From Bowmanella dokdonensis (GTDB lineage: Bacteria; Pseudomonadota; Gammaproteobacteria; Enterobacterales; Alteromonadaceae), in NCBI RefSeq assembly GCF_017254865.1, contig NZ_JAFKCV010000002.1, positions 497,832 to 561,831 on the forward strand: a stretch of 64,000 nt of DNA. Direction: 5' to 3'. Below, piece by piece: positions 34,351-46,156 of the stretch (the stretch's first letter is position 1; the number at the start of each line of letters is the position of its first letter). The notes below the pieces were generated by a model. It searched no databases. It was not told the origin of the DNA and saw only the letters and a list, made by a program, of their open reading frames with translations. A program made the position numbers and the translations under genes.

Positions 34351-34827
34351 TCACAATACCCGGGAAAAACGGTTATGGCCGCATTCCAGGCAGGGCTGGA
34401 TAGTCTCCACATGCAGGACCTGGTGCCGGTTATGGCAGCGGGTGCATTCCAGCTCACCCAGAGCCACCTGTTCTCCTGCCTTATAAATACCCTGATGCTG
34501 CACATCCCGCATGGATTCGCTCATGGCCAGTTGGGACTTATCTGACGCATCGGCCAGCAGCGACCACAACTTGTCCTTGGTGGCCTGCCACCAGGGCGAG
34601 CGATCCGCATCACGTTGCCAGTGGGCAACAAAGGTATCCAGGTCACGGGTCAGCGTATTTTCCAGCGCCTCCATCTCTTCCTTGCTCAGATCTTCTGCCG
34701 CCTGCAGATACTGACGAGCCCGGCGCTTGATTTCCATCAGCGTCAGCACATCCTGGCGGACCGATTGTCTGACCCAGTCGGACATTTCTTCGAGCAACTC
34801 ATCATAGCGGGACTTGGGGTTATTCAT
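34351..34827 (-). CDS. ybeL: YbeL-like zinc-ribbon protein (DUF1451)
   Basis: 158 aa. A helical, charged N-terminal part (YDELLEEMSDWVRQSV) leads to a C-terminal zinc ribbon with CTRC and CLECGH pairs. In E. coli ybeL lies divergently beside leuS, and the same arrangement occurs here, which supports orthology. Function is unknown. AAGGAG precedes the ATG. Confidence 0.88.
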   Translation of the reverse strand: MNNPKSRYDELLEEMSDWVRQSVRQDVLTLMEIKRRARQYLQAAEDLSKEEMEALENTLTRDLDTFVAHWQRDADRSPWWQATKDKLWSLLADASDKSQLAMSESMRDVQHQGIYKAGEQVALGELECTRCHNRHQVLHVETIQPCLECGHNRFSRVL

Positions 34828-34877
34828 CAGGACTCCTTACTCCGATTGGTAGATACCGGCCTGTGAATTCAGTATAG

Positions 34878-37702
<2,825 letters not shown>

Positions 37703-37703
<1 letters not shown>

Positions 37704-38200
37704 TGAACCTGTGGCGCTGGGGAGGGGTATTGCTGGCCGGCCTGTTAATCAGTGCCTGCGGTTTTCATTTGCGTGGCAAGGACCTGCTGGATGAACATTT
37801 CAGCCGCCTGCATGTGGCAAGTGACAATCCCCATGCGCCGCTGGTAAGGGCCTTTAAGGACAGACTGCAACGCTATTCGGTGGAAATACTGGCGACGGCA
37901 GACGAACAGGTCCCAACCGTCTACCTCTACCCTGAGCGTCTGGATCGAAGTCTGTTGTCACTCTTTGCCACCGGTCAGGTGGCCGAATACGAGCTCAACT
38001 ACCATATTCGCTTCGAAGTCAAACAGCCCGGCCGGGACGCCCAGTTGTTCGAATTTGATCTGAGCCGGGAATATCAGGACGATCCCAATGCGGTACTGGC
38101 CAAGTCCCGTGAGTTGAACCTGATTCTGGATGAACTGCGGGAACGGGCGTCGGATCGTATTATCCGTCAGCTCAGTCGCCTGAGCGGCGCCAGCAACTGA
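37703..38200 (+). CDS. lptE: LPS-assembly lipoprotein LptE
   Basis: 165 aa. Signal peptide with lipobox LISAC, mature start CGFHLRGK. GFHLRG is the conserved LptE opening. LptE plugs the LptD barrel and helps deliver lipopolysaccharide to the outer leaflet. It is coupled to leuS and holA by TGATG overlaps on both sides. Confidence 0.95.
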
Positions 38201-39234
38201 TGCAAAGCTACCCTAACCGGCTTTCGGAGGTGCTTGGCAAAGGCCTGATGTCCTGTTACCTGATCTTTGGCGACGAGCCCCAGCAAAAGCTGGAATCTAT
38301 CGAGGTCATCCGGCAAACGGCGCGTCAGCAGGGTTTTGACGAGCGTCAGAGTCTGGTGGCCGATGCCGGCTTTAACTGGAATCATTTGATTGAGGCGACC
38401 CTTACTCTGTCGCTGTTTACTTCCCGGCAACTCATCGAGCTGGAGCTCCCCACCGGCAAGCCGGGCGCCGAGGGCGCCAAAGTACTGCAGTCCCTGGCCG
38501 ACAAACCGAATCCGGATGTGTTGCTGCTGATTCACGGGGGACGCATCGGCAAGGACGTGCAGAATACCAAGTGGTTCAAGAGCCTGGAAAAAAACGGACT
38601 CTATGTGCCCTGTTATCCTCTGGAGGGAAAGCAATTAAGTGGCTGGATAAACGACAGGATGCGTCGTCATGGCCTGCAACCAACACCGGAGCTCATCGGC
38701 CTGTTGTGTGACTACTGCGAGGGTAACCTGCTGGCCGCCAGGCAGGAAATTGAAAAGCTTACCCTGCTCTACCCCAAAGGCATAATAAGCCTGGAACAGG
38801 CCGAACAGGCGCTGGTCGACCAGTCCCGTTTCAATGTCTTCCAACTGGTGGATGTACTGCTGGCCGGCGACGCCCAGCGGGCGGTTAAAATGCTGTACCG
38901 GCTGGAAAGCGAAGGGGTGGAACCCACTATCGTGCTCTGGGCACTGGTAAGGGAATGGCAGACCCTGTCCACCCTGCGCTTTGCCAGCGGGCAGGGTCAG
39001 AGCCTGAATCAGCTTTTCAATGCGCAGCGTATCTGGAGCAACCGCCAGGGTCTTTACCACAGTGCCCTGCAACGGCTGAACAGCCACCATCTTGAAGTCC
39101 TGCAAACCAGACTGGCCAGACTGGACAAGGCACTGAAGCAATCTTCACTGGCTCGTCCCTATGTGGAGCTCTGCCATCTGTGTCTGTTGTTCGTGCCCAT
39201 GCCGCTGGACGCACTGGAGCTGGACTACGGATGA
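38200..39234 (+). CDS. holA: DNA polymerase III delta subunit
   Basis: 344 aa, normal length. The start MQSYPNRLSEVLGKGLMSCYLIFGDEP matches HolA, which acts in the clamp loader to open the beta clamp. Further marks are LIEATLTLSLFTSRQLIELELP and ALVDQSRFNVFQLVDVLLAGD. The start shares bases with the lptE stop, and the end overlaps an alternative nadD start. Confidence 0.97.
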   Translation: MQSYPNRLSEVLGKGLMSCYLIFGDEPQQKLESIEVIRQTARQQGFDERQSLVADAGFNWNHLIEATLTLSLFTSRQLIELELPTGKPGAEGAKVLQSLADKPNPDVLLLIHGGRIGKDVQNTKWFKSLEKNGLYVPCYPLEGKQLSGWINDRMRRHGLQPTPELIGLLCDYCEGNLLAARQEIEKLTLLYPKGIISLEQAEQALVDQSRFNVFQLVDVLLAGDAQRAVKMLYRLESEGVEPTIVLWALVREWQTLSTLRFASGQGQSLNQLFNAQRIWSNRQGLYHSALQRLNSHHLEVLQTRLARLDKALKQSSLARPYVELCHLCLLFVPMPLDALELDYG

Positions 39235-39254
39235 GCCGGACTGAAGGAGGCCAG

Positions 39255-39902
39255 GTGCAGACGCCACTGGGGATCTTCGGCGGCACCTTCGATCCCGTTC
39301 ATCTTGGTCACTTGCTGCCCGTTACCGACGCAGCGCGAGAAATCGGCCTGCACAGGGTGAAACTGCTGCCCTGCCATATTCCGGCTCATAAGGCCACCCC
39401 CACGGTCAGTGCGGCACAGCGTCTGGCCATGGTCAGACTGGTTTGCGCAAAGTGGCCCCTGTTTGAACTGGATGACAGGGAATTGCGACGTGATAGCCCT
39501 TCCTACAGCGTCGATACCCTGAATGAATACCGGCGTGAAGAAGGCAACAGGCCTCTGGTGTTTTTTATCGGCCTGGATTCGCTAAAAAATCTCAACTCCT
39601 GGCACAGATGGCAGGAAATCCTGACCCTCTGTCATTTGGTGGTTTGCCGACGGGGCGACTGCCTGGCCAGCTTCAATCCGGATGTCAGCCGCCTGCTGGA
39701 ACAACACCGGACCCGGGACGCCCGCCACCTGAAGGAAAAGCCGGCAGGCCTTATCTATCTGGCCGACACCCGTGAACTGGCTATTTCCTCCACTGAACTG
39801 CGCGGGTCCTTAGCGCGGGGCGAGGCAACAGATCTGTTGCCGGAGGAGGTGTTGGCCTATATTCAACTACATGGGCTTTATGGTGTGAGGAGTGAGGAGT
39901 GA
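39255..39902 (+). CDS. nadD: Nicotinate-nucleotide adenylyltransferase
   Basis: 215 aa from a GTG at 39255, preferred because AAGGAGG lies five bases upstream and the protein then starts a few residues before GIFGGTFDPVHLGH; an ATG at 39231 overlaps the holA stop and is an alternative. The nucleotide-binding motifs GGTFDPVH and ISSTELR are intact. Makes deamido-NAD from nicotinate mononucleotide and ATP. The last six residues (GVRSEE) and the stop are encoded by a 7-bp tandem repeat, so repeat slippage would change the C-terminus. Confidence 0.95.
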   Translation: MQTPLGIFGGTFDPVHLGHLLPVTDAAREIGLHRVKLLPCHIPAHKATPTVSAAQRLAMVRLVCAKWPLFELDDRELRRDSPSYSVDTLNEYRREEGNRPLVFFIGLDSLKNLNSWHRWQEILTLCHLVVCRRGDCLASFNPDVSRLLEQHRTRDARHLKEKPAGLIYLADTRELAISSTELRGSLARGEATDLLPEEVLAYIQLHGLYGVRSEE

Positions 39903-39912
39903 GGAGTGAGGA
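39885..39912. repeat. Four tandem copies of the 7-mer GTGAGGA
   Basis: Perfect array spanning the end of nadD. The unit contains GAGTGAG when read in another register, one base different from the GAGTGAC unit found at 11,8 kb and 63,8 kb. Confidence 0.95.
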
Positions 39913-39952
39913 GTCAACTTACGGCCTTTGCCTTTTACTGCCAACCGGGCAT

Positions 39953-40015
39953 CTGAAAACTGAAAACTGAAAACTGAAAACTGAAAACTGAAAACTGAAA
40001 ACTGAAAACTGAAAA
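39953..40015. repeat. Nine tandem copies of the 7-mer CTGAAAA
   Basis: Perfect 63-base array that fills the space between nadD and rsfS and ends 19 bases before the rsfS start codon. Confidence 0.95.
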
Positions 40016-40034
40016 CTTTTAATCAGGAGACCCT

Positions 40035-40352
40035 TTGGAACATCAGCAACTCAAACAGTTTGTTATCGACAAGATTGAAGATTTGAAAGGTCGCCACATT
40101 GTCGACCTGGACGTGAAGGAAAAATCCAGCATTACTGACACCATGCTGGTCTGTTCCGGGAACTCCAAGCGCCATGTGGTGTCAATCGCAGACAAGGTAG
40201 TGACGGAAGCCAAACAGGTGGGTCTCAAGCCCCTGAGCGTGGAAGGTCAGGATACCGGAGAATGGGTACTGGTGGATTTTGGAGAGCTGATATTGCACGT
40301 GATGCAGGATGAAGCCCGGGATTTCTACCAACTTGAAAAGCTCTGGGGCTGA
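40035..40352 (+). CDS. rsfS: Ribosomal silencing factor RsfS
   Basis: 105 aa from a TTG at 40035 with CAGGAGA just upstream. The iojap-family core is clear: IEDLKGRHIVDLDVKEKSSI, TDTMLVCSGNSKRHVVSIAD and VEGQDTGEWVLVDFGELILHVM. Binds L14 of the large ribosomal subunit and blocks subunit joining during starvation. A 63-base heptamer array lies immediately upstream and may affect its expression. Confidence 0.96.
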   Translation: MEHQQLKQFVIDKIEDLKGRHIVDLDVKEKSSITDTMLVCSGNSKRHVVSIADKVVTEAKQVGLKPLSVEGQDTGEWVLVDFGELILHVMQDEARDFYQLEKLWG

Positions 40353-40378
40353 GTGTGCAGGCGGGAGACTGATCCGCG

Positions 40379-40849
40379 ATGCGTATCCAATTGATTGCGG
40401 TCGGTAGCAAGATGCCGTCCTGGGTGGAACAGGGTTTTAGCGAATATGCCCGGCGCTTTCCTCCCGATATGCCATTGCAATTGACCGAGATACCGGCCGG
40501 CAAGCGCGGCAAAAATGCCGACATCGTCCGTATTCTGCAAAGGGAAGGAGAGCAAATGCTGGCGGCGGTGCCAAAAGGCAACCGCATTGTGACCCTGGAG
40601 GTAGCCGGCAGGCCCTGGGATACCCATCAATTGGCCGGGCAACTTTCAAGATGGCAGATGGACGGCCGGGATGTGAGCCTGCTGGTGGGAGGCCCCGAAG
40701 GCCTGGCGCCTGACTGTATCGCGGCGGCGGAACAGAAGTGGTCCCTGTCGCCCCTGACCTTGCCCCATCCATTGGTCAGGGTATTGTTGGCCGAGAGCCT
40801 GTACCGGGCCTGGTCATTAAATACCAATCACCCCTATCACCGGGAATAA
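40379..40849 (+). CDS. rlmH: 23S rRNA pseudouridine-1915 N3-methyltransferase
   Basis: 156 aa, family length. N-terminal [16 protein letters not shown], and the SPOUT-knot SAM-binding segment [11 protein letters not shown] followed by [23 protein letters not shown] residues and the terminal NHPYHRE. Methylates helix 69 of 23S rRNA. Preceded by GGGAGA and 26 bases after rsfS, as in E. coli. Confidence 0.97.
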   Translation: MRIQLIAVGSKMPSWVEQGFSEYARRFPPDMPLQLTEIPAGKRGKNADIVRILQREGEQMLAAVPKGNRIVTLEVAGRPWDTHQLAGQLSRWQMDGRDVSLLVGGPEGLAPDCIAAAEQKWSLSPLTLPHPLVRVLLAESLYRAWSLNTNHPYHRE

Positions 40850-40879
40850 GCTGTTGTTGTATAGAGATTCTGACTGACC

Positions 40880-42772
40880 ATGCCGGTAAAACGCATTACC
40901 ATCCGCGACCACAGCGCCGAGGCCAATCTGTTTGCCCGGCGCAGCCTGATTGCGCTGCTCGGCATCGGCGCCCTGCTGTTTGTGCTGGTCAGCAATCTTT
41001 ACTATCTGCAGGTTACCCGCTTTCAGGACTACCAGACCCGATCCAACGGCAACAGGATCAAGATTTTGCCTGTGGCACCCAACCGTGGCCTGATTTACGA
41101 CCGCAACGGGGTGCTGCTGGCGGAAAACAGGCCTTCCTTCAGTCTTGAAGTGATCCCAGAGGAAGTGGAAGACCTGGACGCCACCCTGGCCGCGCTCAGT
41201 GATTTACTGTCCATCTCCGTTGAAGAGATGGAGGATTTCCGCCAGGAACTGAAAAGCCAGCGACGCTTCAAGCCGGTGGCTCTGAGAAACCGACTGACAG
41301 AGCAGGAAGTGGCATTGTTTGCGGCTAACCAGCACAAGTACCCCGGCGTATCGGTGGAGGCCCGTCTGACCCGCCACTACCCCTATGGCGAAACCCTGAC
41401 CCATATGCTCGGCTATGTGTCCAAGATCAACAAGCGGGATCTGCAGAAGCTCACCGAGGCTGGTCAGGAGGACAACTACGCCGCCACCTACAATATCGGC
41501 AAGCTGGGGGTGGAGAAATTCCACGAGGACAGTCTGCACGGAGTGGTGGGTTATCAGGAAGTGGAGGTCAACAACCAGGGCCGCATCATACGGACACTGG
41601 AATTCCAGCCGCCGGTGCCGGGGGAGGATCTGGTGTTGAATGTGGATGTCCGTCTGCAACAGGTAATCCGCAATCTGATGGAGAACTACCGGGGTTCGGT
41701 GGTCGCTATCGATCCCCGCGACGGCGGCGTACTGGCCTTGTACAGTAACCCCAGTTACGACCCCAACCTCTTTGTCCATGGGATCAGTTCGAAGGCATAC
41801 GCCAAGTTGCAGTCCAATGACAGCCCCTTACTTAACCGCGCCACCCAGGGCCAATATCCCCCGGCCTCGACGGTCAAGCCGCACCTGGCCCTGCTGGGAC
41901 TGGAGGAAGGGGTGATCACCCCCCAGACCCGATTGTTTGATCGCGGCACTTATCAGCTCAAGAATGTGCAGCGCCCCTGGCGGGACTGGAAAAAATGGGG
42001 GCATGGCTGGGTGGATGTGACCAAGGCCATCGAGGTCTCCTGTGACACCTTTTTCTATGATCTTGCCTATCGCCTGGGTATAGACAGTATCAGTACCCTG
42101 ATGAGCGAGTTCGGTTTTGGCGATTACACCGGCATCGACCTTTACGAGGAATCCGACGCCAATCTGCCCAGCCGGGGGTGGAAACGGGCCAGGCACAACC
42201 AGCCCTGGTACATAGGCGACACCATCAATGTGGGGATCGGCCAGGGGCTATGGACCACCACCCCGCTGCAGTTGGCCAAGTCGGTCACCGTGCTGGTCAA
42301 CAAGGGCACCCGTTACGTGCCGCAATTACTCAGAGGCCGTTACCAGGAAGGTCAGATAGTGGCCACTCCGCCCAAGGAACTGGCGCCGATGCAGCTCAAG
42401 GATCCCTTGAACTGGGAAGTGGTGCTGGACGCCATGTACGGTACGGTCAATCGCGAACACGGCACCGCGCGCAAAGCATTTATCGACACCCCTTATGTGT
42501 CGGCCGGCAAGACAGGGACGGCTCAGGTCATCAGTATCGCCGAGGATGAGGAATACGATGCGGAGAAAATTGCCGAGCGACACCGGGACAACGCCATGTA
42601 TATCGGCTACGCCCCTTACGACAACCCACAGATTGTGGTCACTGTGGCGATGGAGAATGCCGGTGGCGGCAGTTCCCAGGCAGCGCCGATCGCACGGGCC
42701 GTAATGGATTATTACTTCGATAAAGACAAACTCAACCTGGTACTGAACAAAAATGAAACGCAGCAGGATTGA
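40880..42772 (+). CDS. mrdA: Penicillin-binding protein 2 (elongasome transpeptidase)
   Basis: 630 aa. One N-terminal membrane helix (~20-45), a pedestal domain, then the transpeptidase domain with STVK at 330-333 (catalytic Ser330, the same number as in E. coli), a Ser-x-Asn motif near SCDTFFYDLAY and KTG in SAGKTGTAQV. Cross-links peptidoglycan during rod elongation in partnership with RodA, whose gene overlaps the 3' end by 20 bases. Confidence 0.97.
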   Translation: MPVKRITIRDHSAEANLFARRSLIALLGIGALLFVLVSNLYYLQVTRFQDYQTRSNGNRIKILPVAPNRGLIYDRNGVLLAENRPSFSLEVIPEEVEDLDATLAALSDLLSISVEEMEDFRQELKSQRRFKPVALRNRLTEQEVALFAANQHKYPGVSVEARLTRHYPYGETLTHMLGYVSKINKRDLQKLTEAGQEDNYAATYNIGKLGVEKFHEDSLHGVVGYQEVEVNNQGRIIRTLEFQPPVPGEDLVLNVDVRLQQVIRNLMENYRGSVVAIDPRDGGVLALYSNPSYDPNLFVHGISSKAYAKLQSNDSPLLNRATQGQYPPASTVKPHLALLGLEEGVITPQTRLFDRGTYQLKNVQRPWRDWKKWGHGWVDVTKAIEVSCDTFFYDLAYRLGIDSISTLMSEFGFGDYTGIDLYEESDANLPSRGWKRARHNQPWYIGDTINVGIGQGLWTTTPLQLAKSVTVLVNKGTRYVPQLLRGRYQEGQIVATPPKELAPMQLKDPLNWEVVLDAMYGTVNREHGTARKAFIDTPYVSAGKTGTAQVISIAEDEEYDAEKIAERHRDNAMYIGYAPYDNPQIVVTVAMENAGGGSSQAAPIARAVMDYYFDKDKLNLVLNKNETQQD

Positions 42773-43871
42773 TCCCAACAGAGTCAGCCTCTGGCAGAGG
42801 CTGCATATCGATTTGCCCCTGCTGTTGGGGTTACTGGTGTTGATGGGGGTGGGCCTGTTCGTTATCTTCAGCGCCGGTGGACAGGACTGGGATCTGATCA
42901 ACCGCCAGCTCGTCAGGCTGGCCATTGCCCTGGCAGTGATGATTCTGGTCGCACAGATCCCCCCTCTGGTCTATCGCAGTCTGTCGATACATTTTTATAT
43001 TGCCGGCCTGCTGCTGCTGGTGGCGGTGTTGGCATTCGGCGATATAGGCAAAGGCGCCCAACGATGGCTCGACCTGGGTTTTATGCGCTTTCAGCCTTCG
43101 GAGATCATGAAACTGGCCGTGCCCATGATGATGGCCTGGTATATCAGCCGCTACAACCTGCCCCCGCGCTTTATGCATATACTGGCCGGCTTCGTCCTGG
43201 TGATGGTCCCCACGCTGTTGATTGCCAAACAACCGGATCTGGGCACCTCATTACTGATCGCCAGTTCTGGTCTTTTTGTGCTCTTTCTGGCCGGGGTCAG
43301 CTGGAAGTTGATAGGGTCGGTGGCGGTACTGCTGTCTGGCTTTACCCCCATAATGTGGTTCTTTCTGATGCAGGATTATCAGAAACAGCGGGTGCTGACC
43401 TTTTTGAACCCGGAGTCCGATCCGCTTGGCTCCGGCTATCACATTATCCAGTCCAAGATAGCCATCGGCTCCGGCGGCTATTCCGGCAAGGGCTGGCTGC
43501 ACGGTACCCAGTCACAACTGGAATTCCTGCCAGAACGACACACGGACTTTATCTTTGCCGTCTTCAGTGAGGAGTTCGGCTTTGTCGGCATCCTGGCCCT
43601 GCTTGTGTTGTATGGCTTTATCCTGATTCGGGGCATGACGATTGCGATGCGTGCCCAGGAAGCCTACAGTAAACTACTGGCCGGCAGTATCACCCTGACC
43701 TTCTTCGTGTATGTATTCGTCAATATGGGCATGGTGTCGGGGATCCTGCCTGTGGTTGGCGTCCCCCTGCCGCTGGTAAGCTATGGAGGCACATCCATGG
43801 TGACTTTGCTGGCCGGATTTGGCATGCTGATGTCTATCGGTACCCAGCGACGCCTGTTGTCGAGGCAATAA
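42753..43871 (+). CDS. mrdB: Peptidoglycan glycosyltransferase RodA
   Basis: 372 aa with ten membrane helices. SEDS-family signatures are GDIGKGAQRWLDLGFMRFQPSE, KQPDLGTSLLI, GSGGYSGKGWLHGTQ, LEFLPERHTDFIFAVFSEEFG and the closing GVPLPLVSYGGTSMV. Polymerises lipid II together with PBP2. The ATG lies inside mrdA, so translation is probably coupled. Confidence 0.97.
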   Translation: MKRSRIDPNRVSLWQRLHIDLPLLLGLLVLMGVGLFVIFSAGGQDWDLINRQLVRLAIALAVMILVAQIPPLVYRSLSIHFYIAGLLLLVAVLAFGDIGKGAQRWLDLGFMRFQPSEIMKLAVPMMMAWYISRYNLPPRFMHILAGFVLVMVPTLLIAKQPDLGTSLLIASSGLFVLFLAGVSWKLIGSVAVLLSGFTPIMWFFLMQDYQKQRVLTFLNPESDPLGSGYHIIQSKIAIGSGGYSGKGWLHGTQSQLEFLPERHTDFIFAVFSEEFGFVGILALLVLYGFILIRGMTIAMRAQEAYSKLLAGSITLTFFVYVFVNMGMVSGILPVVGVPLPLVSYGGTSMVTLLAGFGMLMSIGTQRRLLSRQ

Positions 43872-43903
43872 ACCGGAACAGAACAATAATAGTATTAGGA
43901 TTA

Positions 43904-44716
43904 ATGAAAACCTTAGCGCTAATACTCTTTGTCATGCTGCTGAACGCCTGCGCCGTGCAACAGTCCGGGCGTTACAGCCAACGCCATGACTCCGCGCCCA
44001 AAAGGCTGCCCGGCCAGATCCTGCTGGAGGATGCGCAGCCCGAATACGTTCCCTTCAATAAAAGGGGCAATATGCCCTATCAGGTATTTGGCAAAAGCTA
44101 TACGCCCCTGCAATCTGTGCGTGATCACTCGGAAACCGGTGAGGCGTCCTGGTATGGACAAAAGTTTCACGGTCATCTGACGTCCAATGGTGAAATCTAC
44201 GATATGTATGCCATGACAGCGGCCCACAAGACCCTGCCCCTGCCCTCATTTGTGCGAGTGACCAACCTGGCCAACGACAAGCAGGTCATCGTGAGGGTCA
44301 ATGACCGGGGGCCCTTCCACGGTAGTCGCATTATTGATCTGTCCTATGCCGCCGCCATGAAGCTCGACATGCTCAAGACAGGTACCGCCAGGGTCAGGCT
44401 GGACGCCATTCATGTTGAGCAGGATGGCACCCTGATGATCGCCGGCGAACCGCAACGGCCGCCCCTGAAGTCCTCCACCGAGTTGCCAAAGGCGCTGTTT
44501 ATCCAGGTAGCGGCGTTGAGCGACGCCAGCCGGGTACAGCAGCTTGCAAAGGGACTCGAGTCCCTGTACCAGGTGCCCACCCATGTGCCGGCGGAAAACG
44601 GCATCTATCGACTGCGCCTGGGTCCCCTGAATGACGAAGCTCACGCCCAGGAGTTACTCAGTGAACTCAAGCGCAGCGGCTATGAGAAAGCCTACTCCCT
44701 GTACGCTCCCCACTGA
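43904..44716 (+). CDS. rlpA: RlpA septal-ring lytic transglycosylase lipoprotein
   Basis: 270 aa. Lipobox LLNAC at the signal-peptide end predicts an outer-membrane lipoprotein. A double-psi beta-barrel domain (TGEASWYGQKFHGHLTSNGE to VNDRGPFHGSRIIDLSYAAA) carries the conserved catalytic Asp. A C-terminal SPOR domain (~195-268, KALFIQVAALSDASRVQQLA) binds denuded septal glycan. RlpA cleaves such glycan during daughter-cell separation. AGGAT precedes the ATG. Confidence 0.96.
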   Translation: MKTLALILFVMLLNACAVQQSGRYSQRHDSAPKRLPGQILLEDAQPEYVPFNKRGNMPYQVFGKSYTPLQSVRDHSETGEASWYGQKFHGHLTSNGEIYDMYAMTAAHKTLPLPSFVRVTNLANDKQVIVRVNDRGPFHGSRIIDLSYAAAMKLDMLKTGTARVRLDAIHVEQDGTLMIAGEPQRPPLKSSTELPKALFIQVAALSDASRVQQLAKGLESLYQVPTHVPAENGIYRLRLGPLNDEAHAQELLSELKRSGYEKAYSLYAPH

Positions 44717-44807
44717 CCGCCGTCACCCCGGCCCCAGATATAATTTACTGAATCAGGGCACTTTTTCGCTTACCAACACTCTAATCCTGGCACCAAAAGT
44801 TGCCAGA

Positions 44808-44856
44808 TTGACGGCACATGAGCGTCAAATGATGATATATTGTCGCCCAATTGACG
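44808..44856. promoter_or_regulatory. Repeated TTGACG motifs upstream of dacA
   Basis: TTGACG (44808-44813), its inverted partner CGTCAA (44823-44828) and a third TTGACG (44851-44856) lie 70-120 bases before the dacA start. They may form an operator or overlapping -35 elements. No regulator is known to me for this pattern. Confidence 0.3.
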
Positions 44857-44927
44857 GTCCTGGCACCCACCGAAATGGCAACAGGCGCCTGATAGAGTCT
44901 AACGATAACAACGACAGTGGACGGGTA

Positions 44928-46100
44928 ATGCAACGCTTCAAACTCTCCTTAACCAGATTTTTCTCCAGCATCCTTTTTCTTCTTTTCAGCTACAACGCCC
45001 TGGCAGCAGTGGTTATCCCCAGCCCCCCCGAGGTGGATGCCAAGGGCTATGTGCTGATGGATTTCCATACCGGCAAGGTGATCGCCGATATCAATGCCGA
45101 TATTCGCCTGGCGCCTGCCAGTCTGACGAAAATCATGACGGCCTATGTCATCGGGCAGGAGCTGAAACTGGGCAATATTTCCCTGCAGGACAAAGTGACC
45201 GTCTCGGAAAATGCATGGGCTAAGAACTTTCCAGAATCGTCCAAGATGTTTATTGAAGTGGGCAAGCAGATATCTGTCGCAGATCTGCTTCGCGGTATCA
45301 TAGTGCAGTCAGGCAATGACGCCTGCGTGGCCATGGCCGAGCACATTGCCGGCAGTGAAGAAGCGTTCGCCAGCATGATGAACGGGTATGCCCAGAAGCT
45401 GGGTATGACAGAAAGCCATTTCGTCAACAGCCATGGTCTGGATGACCCGGAGCATTATACTTCGCCCCGCGATATGGCCTTGCTGTCCGCCGCTCTGATC
45501 CGCGATGTGCCGCAGGTCTATGGCATCTACTCTGAAAAAGAGTTTACCTTCAACGGCATCAAGCAGTACAACCGCAACAGCCTGCTGTGGGACAGAAGTC
45601 TGAATGTGGATGGTATCAAGACGGGCCATACCACCGAAGCCGGCTACAGCCTGATCACCTCCGCCACCCAGGACGATATGCGCCTGGTGTCTGTGGTCAT
45701 GGGTACAGAAAGCGAAAGAGCCCGTAAGGAAGAGAACCGCAAGCTGCTCAAGTACGGTTTCCGCTTCTTTGAAACCATTGTCCCCTACAAGGCTGGTGAA
45801 AGCTTTGTTTCACACAAGATTTACATGGGCGACAAGGACCAGGTGGACCTGGGCATCATCAATGACACCCCCATTACCATCCCACGTGGCCAGCGCAAAA
45901 ATCTGGAAGCCAATTTTGAGCTGAATAGAAAACTGGAAGCCCCACTGGCTAAAGGCGAAGTGGTGGGCACCCTGTATCTGCAACTGGAAGGTGAAGATGT
46001 GGCCAGCTATCCGTTGGTGACGCTGCAGGAAGTGCAGGAAGGCGGTCTGTTTAAACGTCTGATGGACTGGGCCATGCTCAGCATGGGCTTCGAGGGCTGA
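44928..46100 (+). CDS. dacA: D-alanyl-D-alanine carboxypeptidase (PBP5)
   Basis: 390 aa from the ATG at 44928; the open frame extends upstream into rlpA but without homology. Signal peptide ending YNALA, then the three penicillin-binding motifs: SLTK at 65-68 (Ser65), SGN in VQSGNDACVAMAE and KTG in VDGIKTGHT. A C-terminal beta domain and final amphipathic helix (FKRLMDWAMLSMGFEG) anchor it to the inner membrane. Trims the terminal D-Ala from peptidoglycan stem peptides. Confidence 0.97.
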   Translation: MQRFKLSLTRFFSSILFLLFSYNALAAVVIPSPPEVDAKGYVLMDFHTGKVIADINADIRLAPASLTKIMTAYVIGQELKLGNISLQDKVTVSENAWAKNFPESSKMFIEVGKQISVADLLRGIIVQSGNDACVAMAEHIAGSEEAFASMMNGYAQKLGMTESHFVNSHGLDDPEHYTSPRDMALLSAALIRDVPQVYGIYSEKEFTFNGIKQYNRNSLLWDRSLNVDGIKTGHTTEAGYSLITSATQDDMRLVSVVMGTESERARKEENRKLLKYGFRFFETIVPYKAGESFVSHKIYMGDKDQVDLGIINDTPITIPRGQRKNLEANFELNRKLEAPLAKGEVVGTLYLQLEGEDVASYPLVTLQEVQEGGLFKRLMDWAMLSMGFEG

Positions 46101-46131
46101 TAGGCCGGCCATAACCCACCACCGAAAAATA

Positions 46132-46156
46132 AAAAAGGCGGTTTAACCGCCTTTTT
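46132..46156. terminator. Bidirectional intrinsic terminator between dacA and the binding-protein gene
   Basis: Perfect inverted repeat AAAAAGGCGGTT/AACCGCCTTTTT around one base, giving a GC-rich stem with A and T tracts on both sides. It ends dacA (+) and also overlaps the stop codon of the convergent - strand gene. Confidence 0.9.

Noticed and set aside
39953..40015. Short regularly repeated units considered as a CRISPR array.
   Set aside because: Units are 7 bases with no spacers and no cas genes nearby; these are simple tandem repeats.
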